A stretch of DNA of 64,000 bases from an uncultured Roseburia sp. (GTDB lineage: Bacteria; Bacillota; Clostridia; Lachnospirales; Lachnospiraceae). Below the pieces are notes generated by a model. It searched no databases, was not told where the DNA came from, and saw only the letters and a list, made by a program, of their open reading frames with translations. The position numbers and the translations under genes are program-made. The stretch covers positions 23,317 through 87,316 of the forward strand of contig CANPGM010000006.1 in the NCBI GenBank assembly GCA_947573605.1. The letters run 5' to 3'. Shown here piece after piece: positions 52,808-61,008 of the stretch. Position 1 is the stretch's first letter. Every line of letters begins with the position of its first letter.

Positions 52808-54010
52808 TTACTGCTCCTGTTCAAAAACCCACATATTTAAGCATTCACGCAGGATAAGCCCTGCCTCGAATTCTTTTTCGCCGTGTTTTTTTATGTTATT
52901 GTCATTCGGGTCGTTCACTTTGATTTTTCCGCCGCCGGTAATCCCGGTCAGTACAATGAAATGCCCGCTCCTTGTAAACGTCCCCGGCCCCATGCTCGCA
53001 ATGACCGGCTTCCCTTCTTCCAGCGCGTTTATCATGGAAGGGATGTCTTTCCCGATATTGGCGCACCGCAGGCCCCAGTGTCCCGCCGCCGGGCCGAAGA
53101 TGCTCCATGCGGTTCCGGCGCCGTCGACGTAATAGGTTTTCCCTGCCCATGCCGCAACCTCGTCCGGATAGACAGGCTGCTTTTTGAGGTAGGATACCGC
53201 CATTGCAATACAGGAAGGACAGCAGCCGTTCCTTTTTATCGTGCCGTTTCCGTAAGGCTTCCCTCCCCACGGCTCCTGGTACTGCAGGTAAAGCGGGACG
53301 GTAAGAAGGGATTCCTCCGTTTCCCCGATGTAGAAGCCGTCGCCGTCTATCAAAAACTGGGATTCGTTCGTTTCAAAATAAGCCTCGTACGCCTGGCAGG
53401 AAAGCAGGAACGCCTCTCTTTCCCGTTCTTCTTTAAAATACATCTCCGCAATCTCTTCCTTTGTCAGGAACGCATTGTAAACCGTAAATTCCTTCTCATT
53501 CCTCGCCGCCGTTTTTATTTCCACGACAGAAGAAAGGAACGCCGCCGCTTCGGTTTTATCAACAGCCGACGTTTCCGTATCAAGCGAGCCGGTATGGATC
53601 AGCCAGGAAATCAGGATCCCTTCGCCGAGATAGCTCATTTTTACGGAAACCTTTGCCGTGCAGCGTTCGATGGAAACCGTTTCGCCTTTTTCGTTTTTTA
53701 CTGTTTCCGTAACCATATGGGCGTCCTCTATTTCCTTTTTCTCCTGTTTCATCTGCTCCGCCAGCGCTTCATAGTATGGCTCCAGCGCTTCCGACACCGA
53801 CCGATAGACGGAGGATTCGTACGCGTTCCAGGAATCCGCCCCTTTTACCGCCCCGTCCGGGATAAAAGCGGAAACAAGCTGCATAACGCAGACAACAAGG
53901 ATCAGGAGAGGGGCCGCAATCAGGCCCGCAATACAGGCGGCGATTTTTCCGATGGAATCCTTATTTTTTACTGCAAATACGGCGGCCTTTGCCATAGAAA
54001 CCGGTTCCAT
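52808..54010 (-). CDS. membrane-anchored C39-like cysteine peptidase of conjugation system
   Basis: 400 residues. N-terminal membrane helix at about 22-50, a long helical or NTF2-like middle part (60-220), and a C-terminal papain-like domain: catalytic Cys in 'KRNGCCPSCIAMAVSYL' (about 264), His in 'SGHFIVLTGI' (about 349) and Asp/Asn in 'KVNDPNDN'. Matches the Peptidase_C39_2 pattern. In Gram-positive conjugation systems a wall hydrolase of NlpC/P60 or CHAP type opens the peptidoglycan; this C39-like enzyme seems to take that place or to process a substrate. Its ATG overlaps the virB4 stop by one base. Confidence 0.82.
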   Translation of the reverse strand: MEPVSMAKAAVFAVKNKDSIGKIAACIAGLIAAPLLILVVCVMQLVSAFIPDGAVKGADSWNAYESSVYRSVSEALEPYYEALAEQMKQEKKEIEDAHMVTETVKNEKGETVSIERCTAKVSVKMSYLGEGILISWLIHTGSLDTETSAVDKTEAAAFLSSVVEIKTAARNEKEFTVYNAFLTKEEIAEMYFKEEREREAFLLSCQAYEAYFETNESQFLIDGDGFYIGETEESLLTVPLYLQYQEPWGGKPYGNGTIKRNGCCPSCIAMAVSYLKKQPVYPDEVAAWAGKTYYVDGAGTAWSIFGPAAGHWGLRCANIGKDIPSMINALEEGKPVIASMGPGTFTRSGHFIVLTGITGGGKIKVNDPNDNNIKKHGEKEFEAGLILRECLNMWVFEQEQ

Positions 54011-55890
54011 TATCTTCCTCCCGCCTTTCCCATCATTTCCAGAAATTCGTCGCACACATCCACTTTCAGGTTCAGCCTTGTATTTCCCGCAAAGAAAATC
54101 CCCTGCCCGCGGTTTTTCTGGTTCAGCAGGCTGACCTCGTTTTCTGACAGTTCAAAGATTTTCCGCGCTTCCTCCAGATTTTTTCCGTCGCAGCCCATAA
54201 TGAATTTGTAACAGGCATTGTCAATGATCGCCTGCCCGAAACGCTTTACCGCGGGGTCCATCAGGTCGACGACCGAATGCGTGATAAACATCAGCCCGCC
54301 TTCGTATTTCCGCAGGCGCTTGCTGTAATTCCTTAAATACCGCATGATATCCGGGTATTCCGGATCGACGAACAGGTAGCCCTCGTCCACGCCGAAGAGG
54401 ACTTTCCGGCTCCTGTCCCTGCTTAATTCCGTCCACGCCCAGGACAGGATATTAAAAAACTGCGCCCGTTTCACCGGTTCGTCCGCATCCAGCAGCGCCG
54501 ATATCAGAAGATCGGTAAAATCTTTTTCCGCCGTCAGCGTGGTAGGGCCGTTCCACAGGTACGCGTCTGCCCCTTTTGCCATGCTGTACAGCAGCGTCTG
54601 GAGCGTTTCGCAGTTTTTCCTTCGGAACCCGGAAATGCCGGACTCTGCCGCCGCCGCTCCGGCCATGTCGTAAAGCTCTTCCATAAGCGGCCACGCTTCG
54701 TTCGGGACGCCGCCGATATCGGTTTCCCAGGTAATCCCATGCTTTTCGTACAATGCAATCAGGAACTGTTCCAGCGTCGCGCTGATCTCCGGCGTAAAAT
54801 TTTCATTTCCAAAGCGGAGCCGGAAGAACACCTTCAGCTGCTGGAGATAAAGGGACAGGTCGGACTGGTCTTCCTTTTCAAACATCAGATAGTCCCCTTC
54901 CGCTTCCTCCAGAGCAAGCTCTTCCCTGTCTACAACCGCCGTTTTTCTCGCCTGCAGGGGATTGATCCGTCCCCTTTTTCCTCCTGAGCAGTCAATCAGC
55001 TCCCCTCCGATATCCGGTTTTAATGCAAGCTCCCGGTATTCCTCCTCCGGGTCAAGCATGATGATCCTTGTCCCAAGCGCATACTCCAGAAGCAGGACGT
55101 ATTTTAAAAATGTAGATTTTCCGATTCCGGGCGGGCCGAAAATTACCCAGTTGGAGTTTGTCCGGTCCTTTCCCCGCATCCACGGGTTGACAATGACAAG
55201 CCTGTTATTTAAAGTGAACCCCAGGTAATACCCGTTTTCGTCATACAGCCCCGGATTTGCCATCGGGAACCCGCCGATAAAAGTGGAAATCGGCATGTTC
55301 CGAAGCCCCGGATTGGAAACGTCCTCATCCGGGATGCCGTAAGGAGCAATCGCCTTAAGCCCTGTCCCCTGTCTGTTTTTTAAAAGCTTTAAATTACAGC
55401 CGCAGACTGCGGCGGCCGACGATATCTTTTTGACCCGATCAGAAAGCCGATCTTCGTTCAGATCCTGGATATGCAGCATGATATTGACATACCCCACCGG
55501 CTCGCCCTGTACGGACAGGCGTTCCACCAGTCTCGTAAGGTCCCGGACCGCCTTTTCGTTGACGGCGCGCTCGCTTTCGTTTTTCAGCGCGCCGTGGTTT
55601 CCTTTCATTTCTTTGATCCTTCGGTCCAGAATCGTAATCAGGCGGTCGGATTCCGTGTGCCTGTACTCGATTACGGTACTGGTTCCCTCCAGATTGCACA
55701 GCGGAGCCAGCCATCCGTAGTCCGCTGAAAACGGATACTTTGAGACAAAAAACAGTTTTCCGGTGTTTTCCCCCAGGAACGTATGCGTGTCATTAAAATC
55801 AATCCCCGCCGGAGATATGATATTAAGCAGGTTTTCGTTTACCTCATAGACGCTTTTTGCCTCATGTTCCGTTTTTTTGCTGAATTTCAT
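54010..55890 (-). CDS. VirB4/TraE-like conjugation ATPase
   Basis: 626 residues. Walker A 'FGPPGIGKSTFLKYVL' near residue 265, 'IIMLDPEEEYRELA', Walker B 'KVLFGVDEGYLFVDPEYPDIMRYLRNYSKRLRKYEGGLMFITHSV' with the usual Gln/Arg-finger region. It drives assembly of the type IV secretion channel and works on the inner face of the membrane. GGAGGAAG upstream of ATG 55890. The N-terminal CagE-like domain is shorter than in Gram-negative VirB4, and the gene at 56007 may supply the missing part. Confidence 0.93.
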   Translation of the reverse strand: MKFSKKTEHEAKSVYEVNENLLNIISPAGIDFNDTHTFLGENTGKLFFVSKYPFSADYGWLAPLCNLEGTSTVIEYRHTESDRLITILDRRIKEMKGNHGALKNESERAVNEKAVRDLTRLVERLSVQGEPVGYVNIMLHIQDLNEDRLSDRVKKISSAAAVCGCNLKLLKNRQGTGLKAIAPYGIPDEDVSNPGLRNMPISTFIGGFPMANPGLYDENGYYLGFTLNNRLVIVNPWMRGKDRTNSNWVIFGPPGIGKSTFLKYVLLLEYALGTRIIMLDPEEEYRELALKPDIGGELIDCSGGKRGRINPLQARKTAVVDREELALEEAEGDYLMFEKEDQSDLSLYLQQLKVFFRLRFGNENFTPEISATLEQFLIALYEKHGITWETDIGGVPNEAWPLMEELYDMAGAAAAESGISGFRRKNCETLQTLLYSMAKGADAYLWNGPTTLTAEKDFTDLLISALLDADEPVKRAQFFNILSWAWTELSRDRSRKVLFGVDEGYLFVDPEYPDIMRYLRNYSKRLRKYEGGLMFITHSVVDLMDPAVKRFGQAIIDNACYKFIMGCDGKNLEEARKIFELSENEVSLLNQKNRGQGIFFAGNTRLNLKVDVCDEFLEMMGKAGGR

Positions 55891-55921
55891 AGAATCGTTT
55901 CTTCCTCCTTCCTCTTTCCGG

Positions 55922-56004
55922 AGGTGAACTGAGTTCACCTCTGGCTACAAAATTTTCTTTATTTCAAGCGATTGAGTTGATTTAGCAATGCAGTTCACCT
56001 CTGG
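55922..56004. repeat. small repeats between virB4 and upstream gene
   Basis: AGGTGAAC/GTTCACCT forms a perfect 8-base stem with a 3-base loop (55922-55940). AGTTCACCTCTGG occurs at 55932-55944 and again at 55992-56004. These fill the 116-base gap before virB4; they may slow or split translation of the two halves. Confidence 0.7.
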
Positions 56005-56006
56005 TT

Positions 56007-56609
56007 TTACAACTGCATGATCGGGGAATAAAGGGAGCTCTCGTCCACGCTTTCAAACCCCGCTTGCAGGCTGTTCCCAAACAGATTGCACAGTTTTATG
56101 ATTTCAGGCTCCGGCAGTACCTCGCAGTGGATTCCTGCATTTTCGTACCGTACCCGGAACTCGTTGATCCGCTCCTTCAGCTCTTCCTCCGCCGCGGCCC
56201 GGTTCGCGCTCTTTTTCCAGATTTTAATAAAATGCTGGTGTTCAAAATTTTCCCCGCTCGTCGTAAGGCATGCGCATTGCTGCAGCATGACTGCAAGAAG
56301 ATGTCTTCTTCCGAGGTTCATTTCCTGGCTGTGGCGTTCCTTCAAAAAGCTTTTATATTTATCCAGGTCTATTTCCCTGGGAAGCGTAAAATAAGTAAAG
56401 TCCTTCCGGTCGTCCTTAAAGGCTGCCGAAAGCCTGTCCGTCTCCGCCTTCCGCTCGTCGCGCCCTTTTAAATTCAGGTTATAGGGATAGATCCTTAAGT
56501 AGGACAGGAGATATCCGTCCTTCCGGTATAAATAAATCCCCCTTACGTCAGCCGCGTCAATGAAATCCCGGACCGGCGCCGTTTTCTGGCTGCTGTGGTT
56601 CGTTCCCAT
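56007..56609 (-). CDS. conjugation protein, VirB4 N-terminal-like
   Basis: 200 residues from ATG 56609 behind AAGGAGGGG; the start lies 53 bases inside the PrgI-like gene. 'VRGIYLYRKDGYLLSYLRIYPYNLNL', 'DFTYFTLPREIDLDKYKSFLKERH' and 'NFEHQHFIKIWKK' mark a family constantly found between PrgI and VirB4 in clostridial elements. It looks like the N-terminal (CagE-type) half of a VirB4 made as a separate chain. Longer upstream starts are possible but would overlap PrgI further. Confidence 0.75.
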   Translation of the reverse strand: MGTNHSSQKTAPVRDFIDAADVRGIYLYRKDGYLLSYLRIYPYNLNLKGRDERKAETDRLSAAFKDDRKDFTYFTLPREIDLDKYKSFLKERHSQEMNLGRRHLLAVMLQQCACLTTSGENFEHQHFIKIWKKSANRAAAEEELKERINEFRVRYENAGIHCEVLPEPEIIKLCNLFGNSLQAGFESVDESSLYSPIMQL

Positions 56610-56985
56610 TCCGCCCCTCCTTTGTCTCCTTCTCTTCCTTCCCGCATATCCGGCCTTCATAAATGTTGTAATAGACGTATTCATATTTTCCCGGCATCCT
56701 TTTATCCCGGAACAGGATGCGGATTTTATCGGGCATATTTTCCGTATATTTATCCCTTCCAAAAAATATAATTGCCGCAAAAACGGCAAAAAGTACAAGG
56801 AATGCCGCGGACATCGGGCTGTCTTTTTTCAGGAAAAGATACGCCCCGGCAAGGAAAGCGGCCATTCCCGTAATTGCGACATATCCGATTTCTTTCCATG
56901 TAAAACCGTTTATGGCGTATTCCACCGGCGGGCAGTTTGCCGGGATCGCCAGGGGCTTTTCCCCGTCTGTTTCTTTTTCCATCAT
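56557..56985 (-). CDS. PrgI-family conjugation membrane protein
   Basis: 142 residues. Short N-terminal part 'AIPANCPPVEYAINGFTWKEIGY', then two membrane helices (about 31-50 and 57-75), then a cytoplasmic tail. PrgI/VirB3-like proteins sit next to VirB4 in the channel base. The basic, glutamine-rich tail (105-142) overlaps the start of the next gene. Confidence 0.82.
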   Translation of the reverse strand: MMEKETDGEKPLAIPANCPPVEYAINGFTWKEIGYVAITGMAAFLAGAYLFLKKDSPMSAAFLVLFAVFAAIIFFGRDKYTENMPDKIRILFRDKRMPGKYEYVYYNIYEGRICGKEEKETKEGRNGNEPQQPENGAGPGFH

Positions 56986-57013
56986 CTGTTATTCCATCTC
57001 CTTCCCCTGTTTT

Positions 57014-57244
57014 TTAAAAATACCTTTGAAAAAATGCAACAAGACCCGCGGCTCCTATTCCGATCAGGCTCGCGAAGATTCTTCTTTTCCCTTTCCGGAA
57101 AACTTCCTTTATCCCCATATCCGCGTCGTTATAAGCGTCATACAGATCACGAATCAGCCGGAGCGTCAATATTGCAATGATGAATCCGCACATCCAGCCT
57201 GTGATCTCATTGATCTGCGTCACTGATGTAAGTAAAAAACTCAT
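57014..57244 (-). CDS. small two-span membrane protein of transfer block
   Basis: 76 residues: helix at about 15-33 and at 57-73, with a charged loop 'DLYDAYNDADMGIKEVFRKGKRR' between them. Start overlaps the VirB6-like stop by ATGA. It could be a VirB3-like or auxiliary channel subunit; no firm family assignment. Confidence 0.65.
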   Translation of the reverse strand: MSFLLTSVTQINEITGWMCGFIIAILTLRLIRDLYDAYNDADMGIKEVFRKGKRRIFASLIGIGAAGLVAFFQRYF

Positions 57245-58095
57245 CTCCGGTACACCATCCTCATCATCATTGTCTGCGCCGCCATCCTTACCCCACCAAA
57301 AGCAGCATTGGACATTCCCGTTTTATAAATATATTTTTCAAGGAATTTTGGCGACTTGATTGCCATAATCATAAAAACAATTGTCCCGATAAAATATTCT
57401 GGCCGATTGATAGACGTACTGGCATAACTCTTTAATGCAACGTTAAAAAACAAAACCTGTATTGTGTAACTGAAAAACGCCATCAGATATCCCATAAAAA
57501 AATTATTCCAGCGTTCCCTGCTGTTTGTCAGCAGATCCAGCGAAAACACCGGCATAAACAAGTTCATGGCTATCAACTCCGCGCCTCTTAATCCCGCGGT
57601 GATTGAAAAAATAATAAAGGCAAGCATGATCACCAGCAGTATCATACAGTATGCGATAAAGGAATAATGCAGGTTTGATTTATCCAGTTCCAGAAGTGCC
57701 TTCGTCTGCCCGGCGTAACCGTCCGCGGCCGCAGCCCCCAGCAGGTCATTTGCAAACGTCTTTGACAAACTCAGCAGATAGTTGAAAATCCAGCCACTGT
57801 TTGTAATCACTGCGACGGCCTGGGCGATTCTGACGATAAGATTGAACGGGTCCTCCTCAGGGTCATAGCCTGTTTCAAGAAGATACCCGGATATTACCAT
57901 TTTGGCTGCAATCAGGGATACCAGCGAGAGGGAAAGCGTAACCATTACCCTCTGCGCTCCCTGTACATACGCGTTTTCCGTCGCCATGTCTACGATAAAA
58001 TAAAAAATATTGTTGATGTATTCCCCGAACATATCTATCGTTCCGCCGATACAGTCCGTCATAAAGTTACATATATTTTCTGTAATCCAGTTCAT
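57241..58095 (-). CDS. VirB6/TrbL-like polytopic membrane protein
   Basis: 284 residues with six predicted helices (about 28-45, 48-70, 88-112, 135-160, 165-185, 195-225). Middle 'GYDPEEDPFNLIVRIAQAVAVITNSGWIFNYLLSLSKTFANDLLGA' is a block recurrent in clostridial VirB6-like proteins. It forms the membrane pore platform of the transfer channel. Followed by an ATGA overlap to the 76-residue gene. Confidence 0.82.
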   Translation of the reverse strand: MNWITENICNFMTDCIGGTIDMFGEYINNIFYFIVDMATENAYVQGAQRVMVTLSLSLVSLIAAKMVISGYLLETGYDPEEDPFNLIVRIAQAVAVITNSGWIFNYLLSLSKTFANDLLGAAAADGYAGQTKALLELDKSNLHYSFIAYCMILLVIMLAFIIFSITAGLRGAELIAMNLFMPVFSLDLLTNSRERWNNFFMGYLMAFFSYTIQVLFFNVALKSYASTSINRPEYFIGTIVFMIMAIKSPKFLEKYIYKTGMSNAAFGGVRMAAQTMMMRMVYRR

Positions 58096-58134
58096 AGAAT
58101 CACCATGCCTCTCTCCGCTTCAAGGATGTCCGGC

Positions 58135-58473
58135 TTACGCATAGTAGCTGAAGATAAAAGTTACAACGCCGGATATTGTAGTGATGATTACGCCGATTAC
58201 AATTGTGCTGATCGCGGCTTTTTTATACTTGGGGCGCTCTTCTTCGCTGCAGGTCTGCTGGCGGAACAGGAAGATCAGCGCTACAATAATCGTTACGCCC
58301 GCGCCAAAACCGGTCAGTATTTTTGTCGCGTCGGCGATCAGCTTTCTTGTCCCCGTCACTAACGGCGGTTCGGACGCGGATACCTGCATGGAATGAAGCA
58401 GGCAGAAAACCGCCGCTGTTACCGCTGTCTTTAATGTCTTTAACTTTGAACTGTTTTTCTTCTTTTCTTTCAT
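58135..58473 (-). CDS. VirB2/TrbC-like conjugative pilin
   Basis: 112 residues. Signal-type segment (residues 13-33, ending 'MQVSASE'), then two hydrophobic helices (about 55-72 and 85-108) with a basic loop 'RQQTCSEEERPKYKKAA'. This matches small VirB2-like proteins of Gram-positive elements. Start at 58473 (TTGGAGAG upstream) rather than the TTG five codons before. It stands in addition to the Flp-like pilins of the same block. Confidence 0.78.
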   Translation of the reverse strand: MKEKKKNSSKLKTLKTAVTAAVFCLLHSMQVSASEPPLVTGTRKLIADATKILTGFGAGVTIIVALIFLFRQQTCSEEERPKYKKAAISTIVIGVIITTISGVVTFIFSYYA

Positions 58474-58505
58474 CTGGTTTCTCTCCAATCTGTCTCTTTT
58501 CTATA

Positions 58506-60443
58506 TTATAAAAATGTTACCCTCTCGTCGTCTTCCGTTTCTTCCGGTTCTTTTGCCGCCGTTCCCCAGTCCTTCCAGACGCCCCAGAGCGCAGGCTCTG
58601 CAATCTCCCTGGCAGGCCGCTTTTCCATCCGGTCAAGAAACAGCTGTCTGTTCTCTTCCTCGCTTCCCATGCCAAATTCCTGGTTTGCATAATAATCCGA
58701 TATGTCCGGCAGGTTCGTAACCGCCTTTTTTCCTCCGTATAAAATCAGGGCATCCGGCTTTGTAATGTTGGATATCTCGTCCGGGTAAAGCAGCGGCCGT
58801 CCCGCCATGTTGGAGCTGTTGGAATAGCTCGCGCCGTTTTTTCTGCTGTCCGACTGGCTGGACGAGGCGGAATTGACCTGGATTGTGTAATTGCCGAGCC
58901 TTGTGCTGATATTTTTTGTCGTCTGTTCATCCGTGGCCTTTAAGCAGACCGTAAGCTGGCAGTTTGTCCGGATATTGCGGAAATCTTCTTTATATTTTCC
59001 TTCGAGCTGCTGGTAGTCCTGCAGCACAAGCTCAAAAAAGATATTTCTCCCCGCGCCCGCCGACAGCATCGTCCCAAGTCCCGGTATGACCGGGAAATTG
59101 CCGATCTCATCCGCCCGGAAGATAAACCGCCTGTCCAGTCTCCCTCCTTTCTTCGCGGCCTGGTTTACAAGGCTCTCATAATACTGCTTCATATAGATAG
59201 CCCCAATCGGATGGTAAGTCGTCCGCTCGTCCGGGAAAATTAAATATGTGACGACCCTTTTTTCGTCCGTATCCGAAAAACCGTAATCCGACGCCCCCGT
59301 AACGTCGGCCACATTCCATGCCGTAAACAGGCGCAGCGTGGCAAGCGCGGATGTAAAAAAGCTGCTCCTTGTACGGAACGGCGCGATTTTTGCGATCTGG
59401 AACGCGCCCCTTGCAGGGTGGTTTTCCGGAAGCTGTTCCATATAGTCGTTTACCGGCATGTCTCCCGTTTCCGGATCGGATTCGCACATGTACGCGAGGA
59501 AATAATATACATTCGTAAGGTTTTTACATCTTTCGGGTGCATCCTGTGCTACGATTAATATCGCCGCAGCAATCGTGGCGCATTGACCGTCTGTCCAGAT
59601 CCGCTCCCCTTTAGGTTCTCCCACCAGGATAGAAACGATATCCCATGCCTTGTCCACAGCTTCCGAAACCATCCCTTCCCGCAGAAGCGTTACGATTTCC
59701 GACAGGTTGTTAAAATGCATGGACTTCTCCGGATAACGGAAATCCAGCGTTCTTACTTCATATCCATGCGCTTTTGCAAACTCGTTTGTGTATGCATAGA
59801 TTTCCCCTTTCACGTCTACGATCAGAAGGTTGACGCCCGCAAGCAGGTTCAACCAGGTTGAGGTCAGAAGCAGCCGTCTTGTCTTTCCGGACCTTGTCGC
59901 CCCGATAATGTCTGCGTTTACCGGCTCGGAAAGATATTTGATCACTTCTTTTTTCCCCTGTTTCCGGTAGTCTACGATAATTCCGGCATCCGGCGGGAGG
60001 TTTTTCAGCTTCCCTTTCCCGTCGTAAACTGCTTCTGAAAATTCTTCCTTCAGCTCCCGCTCCGTCATAAACCTCGCAGTCCCGTACTGTCCGTTTCCGA
60101 CCGGAACCGGAGTGTGGATCCCACGCGCGACCTCTCTCGTCTCCGTATCAGAGATTTCCGCCTTCAGGACGTTTGCTTCCAACATGCAGAAGCAGGCGCA
60201 CAGGAACAGAAAAATAACCAGTACCGTGGCCCGGCTCCCTCTGGTAAACAGCAGTCGGATGCAGCGGATATAGCGGAAATCATACCGGAAGTTCCCAAAA
60301 TCCGTAAACAGCCCCGTCAGTGTCTGCTCCAGAAGCTCCGCCAGCAGGGGGCTTGCCGCTGCCAGCGTAAAAAAGGCTGCCAGGTATATCTTTCTGTTCT
60401 TCTTTTTCCGCCGCCTTAACTCTTTTTCATTCAGCGTCGCCAT
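58506..60443 (-). CDS. VirD4/TraG-type coupling protein
   Basis: 645 residues. Two N-terminal membrane helices (about 20-40 and 70-92), Walker A 'IIGATRSGKTRRLLLTSTW' near 185, 'NLLIVDVKGEIYAYT', Walker B 'RFIFRADEIGNFPVIPGLGTMLSAGAGRNIFFELVLQDYQQLEGKY'. It brings the relaxase-DNA complex to the channel. GAGGGGG ribosome site; 22 bases after ssb. Confidence 0.94.
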   Translation of the reverse strand: MATLNEKELRRRKKKNRKIYLAAFFTLAAASPLLAELLEQTLTGLFTDFGNFRYDFRYIRCIRLLFTRGSRATVLVIFLFLCACFCMLEANVLKAEISDTETREVARGIHTPVPVGNGQYGTARFMTERELKEEFSEAVYDGKGKLKNLPPDAGIIVDYRKQGKKEVIKYLSEPVNADIIGATRSGKTRRLLLTSTWLNLLAGVNLLIVDVKGEIYAYTNEFAKAHGYEVRTLDFRYPEKSMHFNNLSEIVTLLREGMVSEAVDKAWDIVSILVGEPKGERIWTDGQCATIAAAILIVAQDAPERCKNLTNVYYFLAYMCESDPETGDMPVNDYMEQLPENHPARGAFQIAKIAPFRTRSSFFTSALATLRLFTAWNVADVTGASDYGFSDTDEKRVVTYLIFPDERTTYHPIGAIYMKQYYESLVNQAAKKGGRLDRRFIFRADEIGNFPVIPGLGTMLSAGAGRNIFFELVLQDYQQLEGKYKEDFRNIRTNCQLTVCLKATDEQTTKNISTRLGNYTIQVNSASSSQSDSRKNGASYSNSSNMAGRPLLYPDEISNITKPDALILYGGKKAVTNLPDISDYYANQEFGMGSEEENRQLFLDRMEKRPAREIAEPALWGVWKDWGTAAKEPEETEDDERVTFL

Positions 60444-60465
60444 CTCTTACGCCCCCTCGTACTGC

Positions 60466-60870
60466 TTACTGAAACGGCATTTCCGCAAGCATCTCTTCCG
60501 GAATCTGCAGGTATCCGTCCGCATCCTCCGGAATTTCCATCTGCTCCTTCTTTTTGTCCAGCAGCTCGACCGTTTCCGTTACCATCTGGTAGCCGTATAC
60601 CTTCCTCCCGTCCTTATCCTCATAATTGTTATTCCTCAGAGGGCCGGTAATCAGGATATGGGAACCTTTATGGACATAGGTTTCAATGGTCTTTGCCGTT
60701 TTTCCGAAAGCAACGCAAGGTATAAAATCCGCGTTTGTTTCCCCCTCCTTCTTAAATATCCGGTTTGATGCAATCGTAAACCGGACAATTGTTTTCGCCT
60801 CTTCCCCGCTCCCGGAATAGAAAACCCGCGGCTCGTCGGTAGGCCTTCCGCTGATGATTAATCGGTTCAT
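60466..60870 (-). CDS. ssb: single-stranded DNA-binding protein
   Basis: 134 residues. OB fold: 'MNRLIISGRPTDEPRVFYSGSGEEAKTIVRFTIASNR', 'FIPCVAFGKTAKTIETYVHKGSHILITGPLRNNNYEDKDGRKVYGYQMVTETVELL' in outline, and an acidic end terminating in 'EEMLAEMPFQ', close to the usual C-terminal D-D-x-P-F tip that binds partners. It coats transferred strands. First gene of the leftward transfer block. Confidence 0.92.
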   Translation of the reverse strand: MNRLIISGRPTDEPRVFYSGSGEEAKTIVRFTIASNRIFKKEGETNADFIPCVAFGKTAKTIETYVHKGSHILITGPLRNNNYEDKDGRKVYGYQMVTETVELLDKKKEQMEIPEDADGYLQIPEEMLAEMPFQ

Positions 60871-60897
60871 TTCTCCTTCCTTTCCCCGGCTTTTTCC

Positions 60898-60933
60898 AAA
60901 AACCGGACAAAATAACTATTTTGTGCGGTTTTT
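60898..60933. promoter_or_regulatory. 16-base dyad between ssb and integrase-like gene
   Basis: 60898-60913 pairs with 60918-60933 at 15 of 16 positions around a 4-base loop, with T-run on the plus side. It lies in the 138-base divergent region, inside the expected leader of the ssb/transfer transcript. It could be an attenuator, a bidirectional insulator or an operator. Confidence 0.6.
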
Positions 60934-60949
60934 TATTAAATTTTTATTC

Positions 60950-60978
60950 TTGTAGTATTAATTAAAATGTTCTATACT
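60950..60978 (+). promoter_or_regulatory. promoter of tyrosine recombinase/ArdC unit
   Basis: TTGTAG (60950-60955), 17 bases, TATACT (60973-60978), 30 bases before the ATG at 61009, which has a strong AAAGGAGG ribosome site. Confidence 0.7.
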
Positions 60979-61008
60979 CGCTAAACAAACTACAAAGGAG
61001 GATTTAAA

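Noticed and set aside
52883..54211. 442-codon plus-strand frame across the C39 peptidase and virB4 genes
   Set aside because: It crosses a gene junction on the other strand, is rich in Arg/Phe as antisense frames of G+C-rich genes are, and has no domain; the minus-strand genes have motifs and ribosome sites.
60898..60933. origin of transfer (oriT)
   Set aside because: A dyad alone is weak evidence and no relaxase gene lies next to it; kept only as a regulatory candidate.
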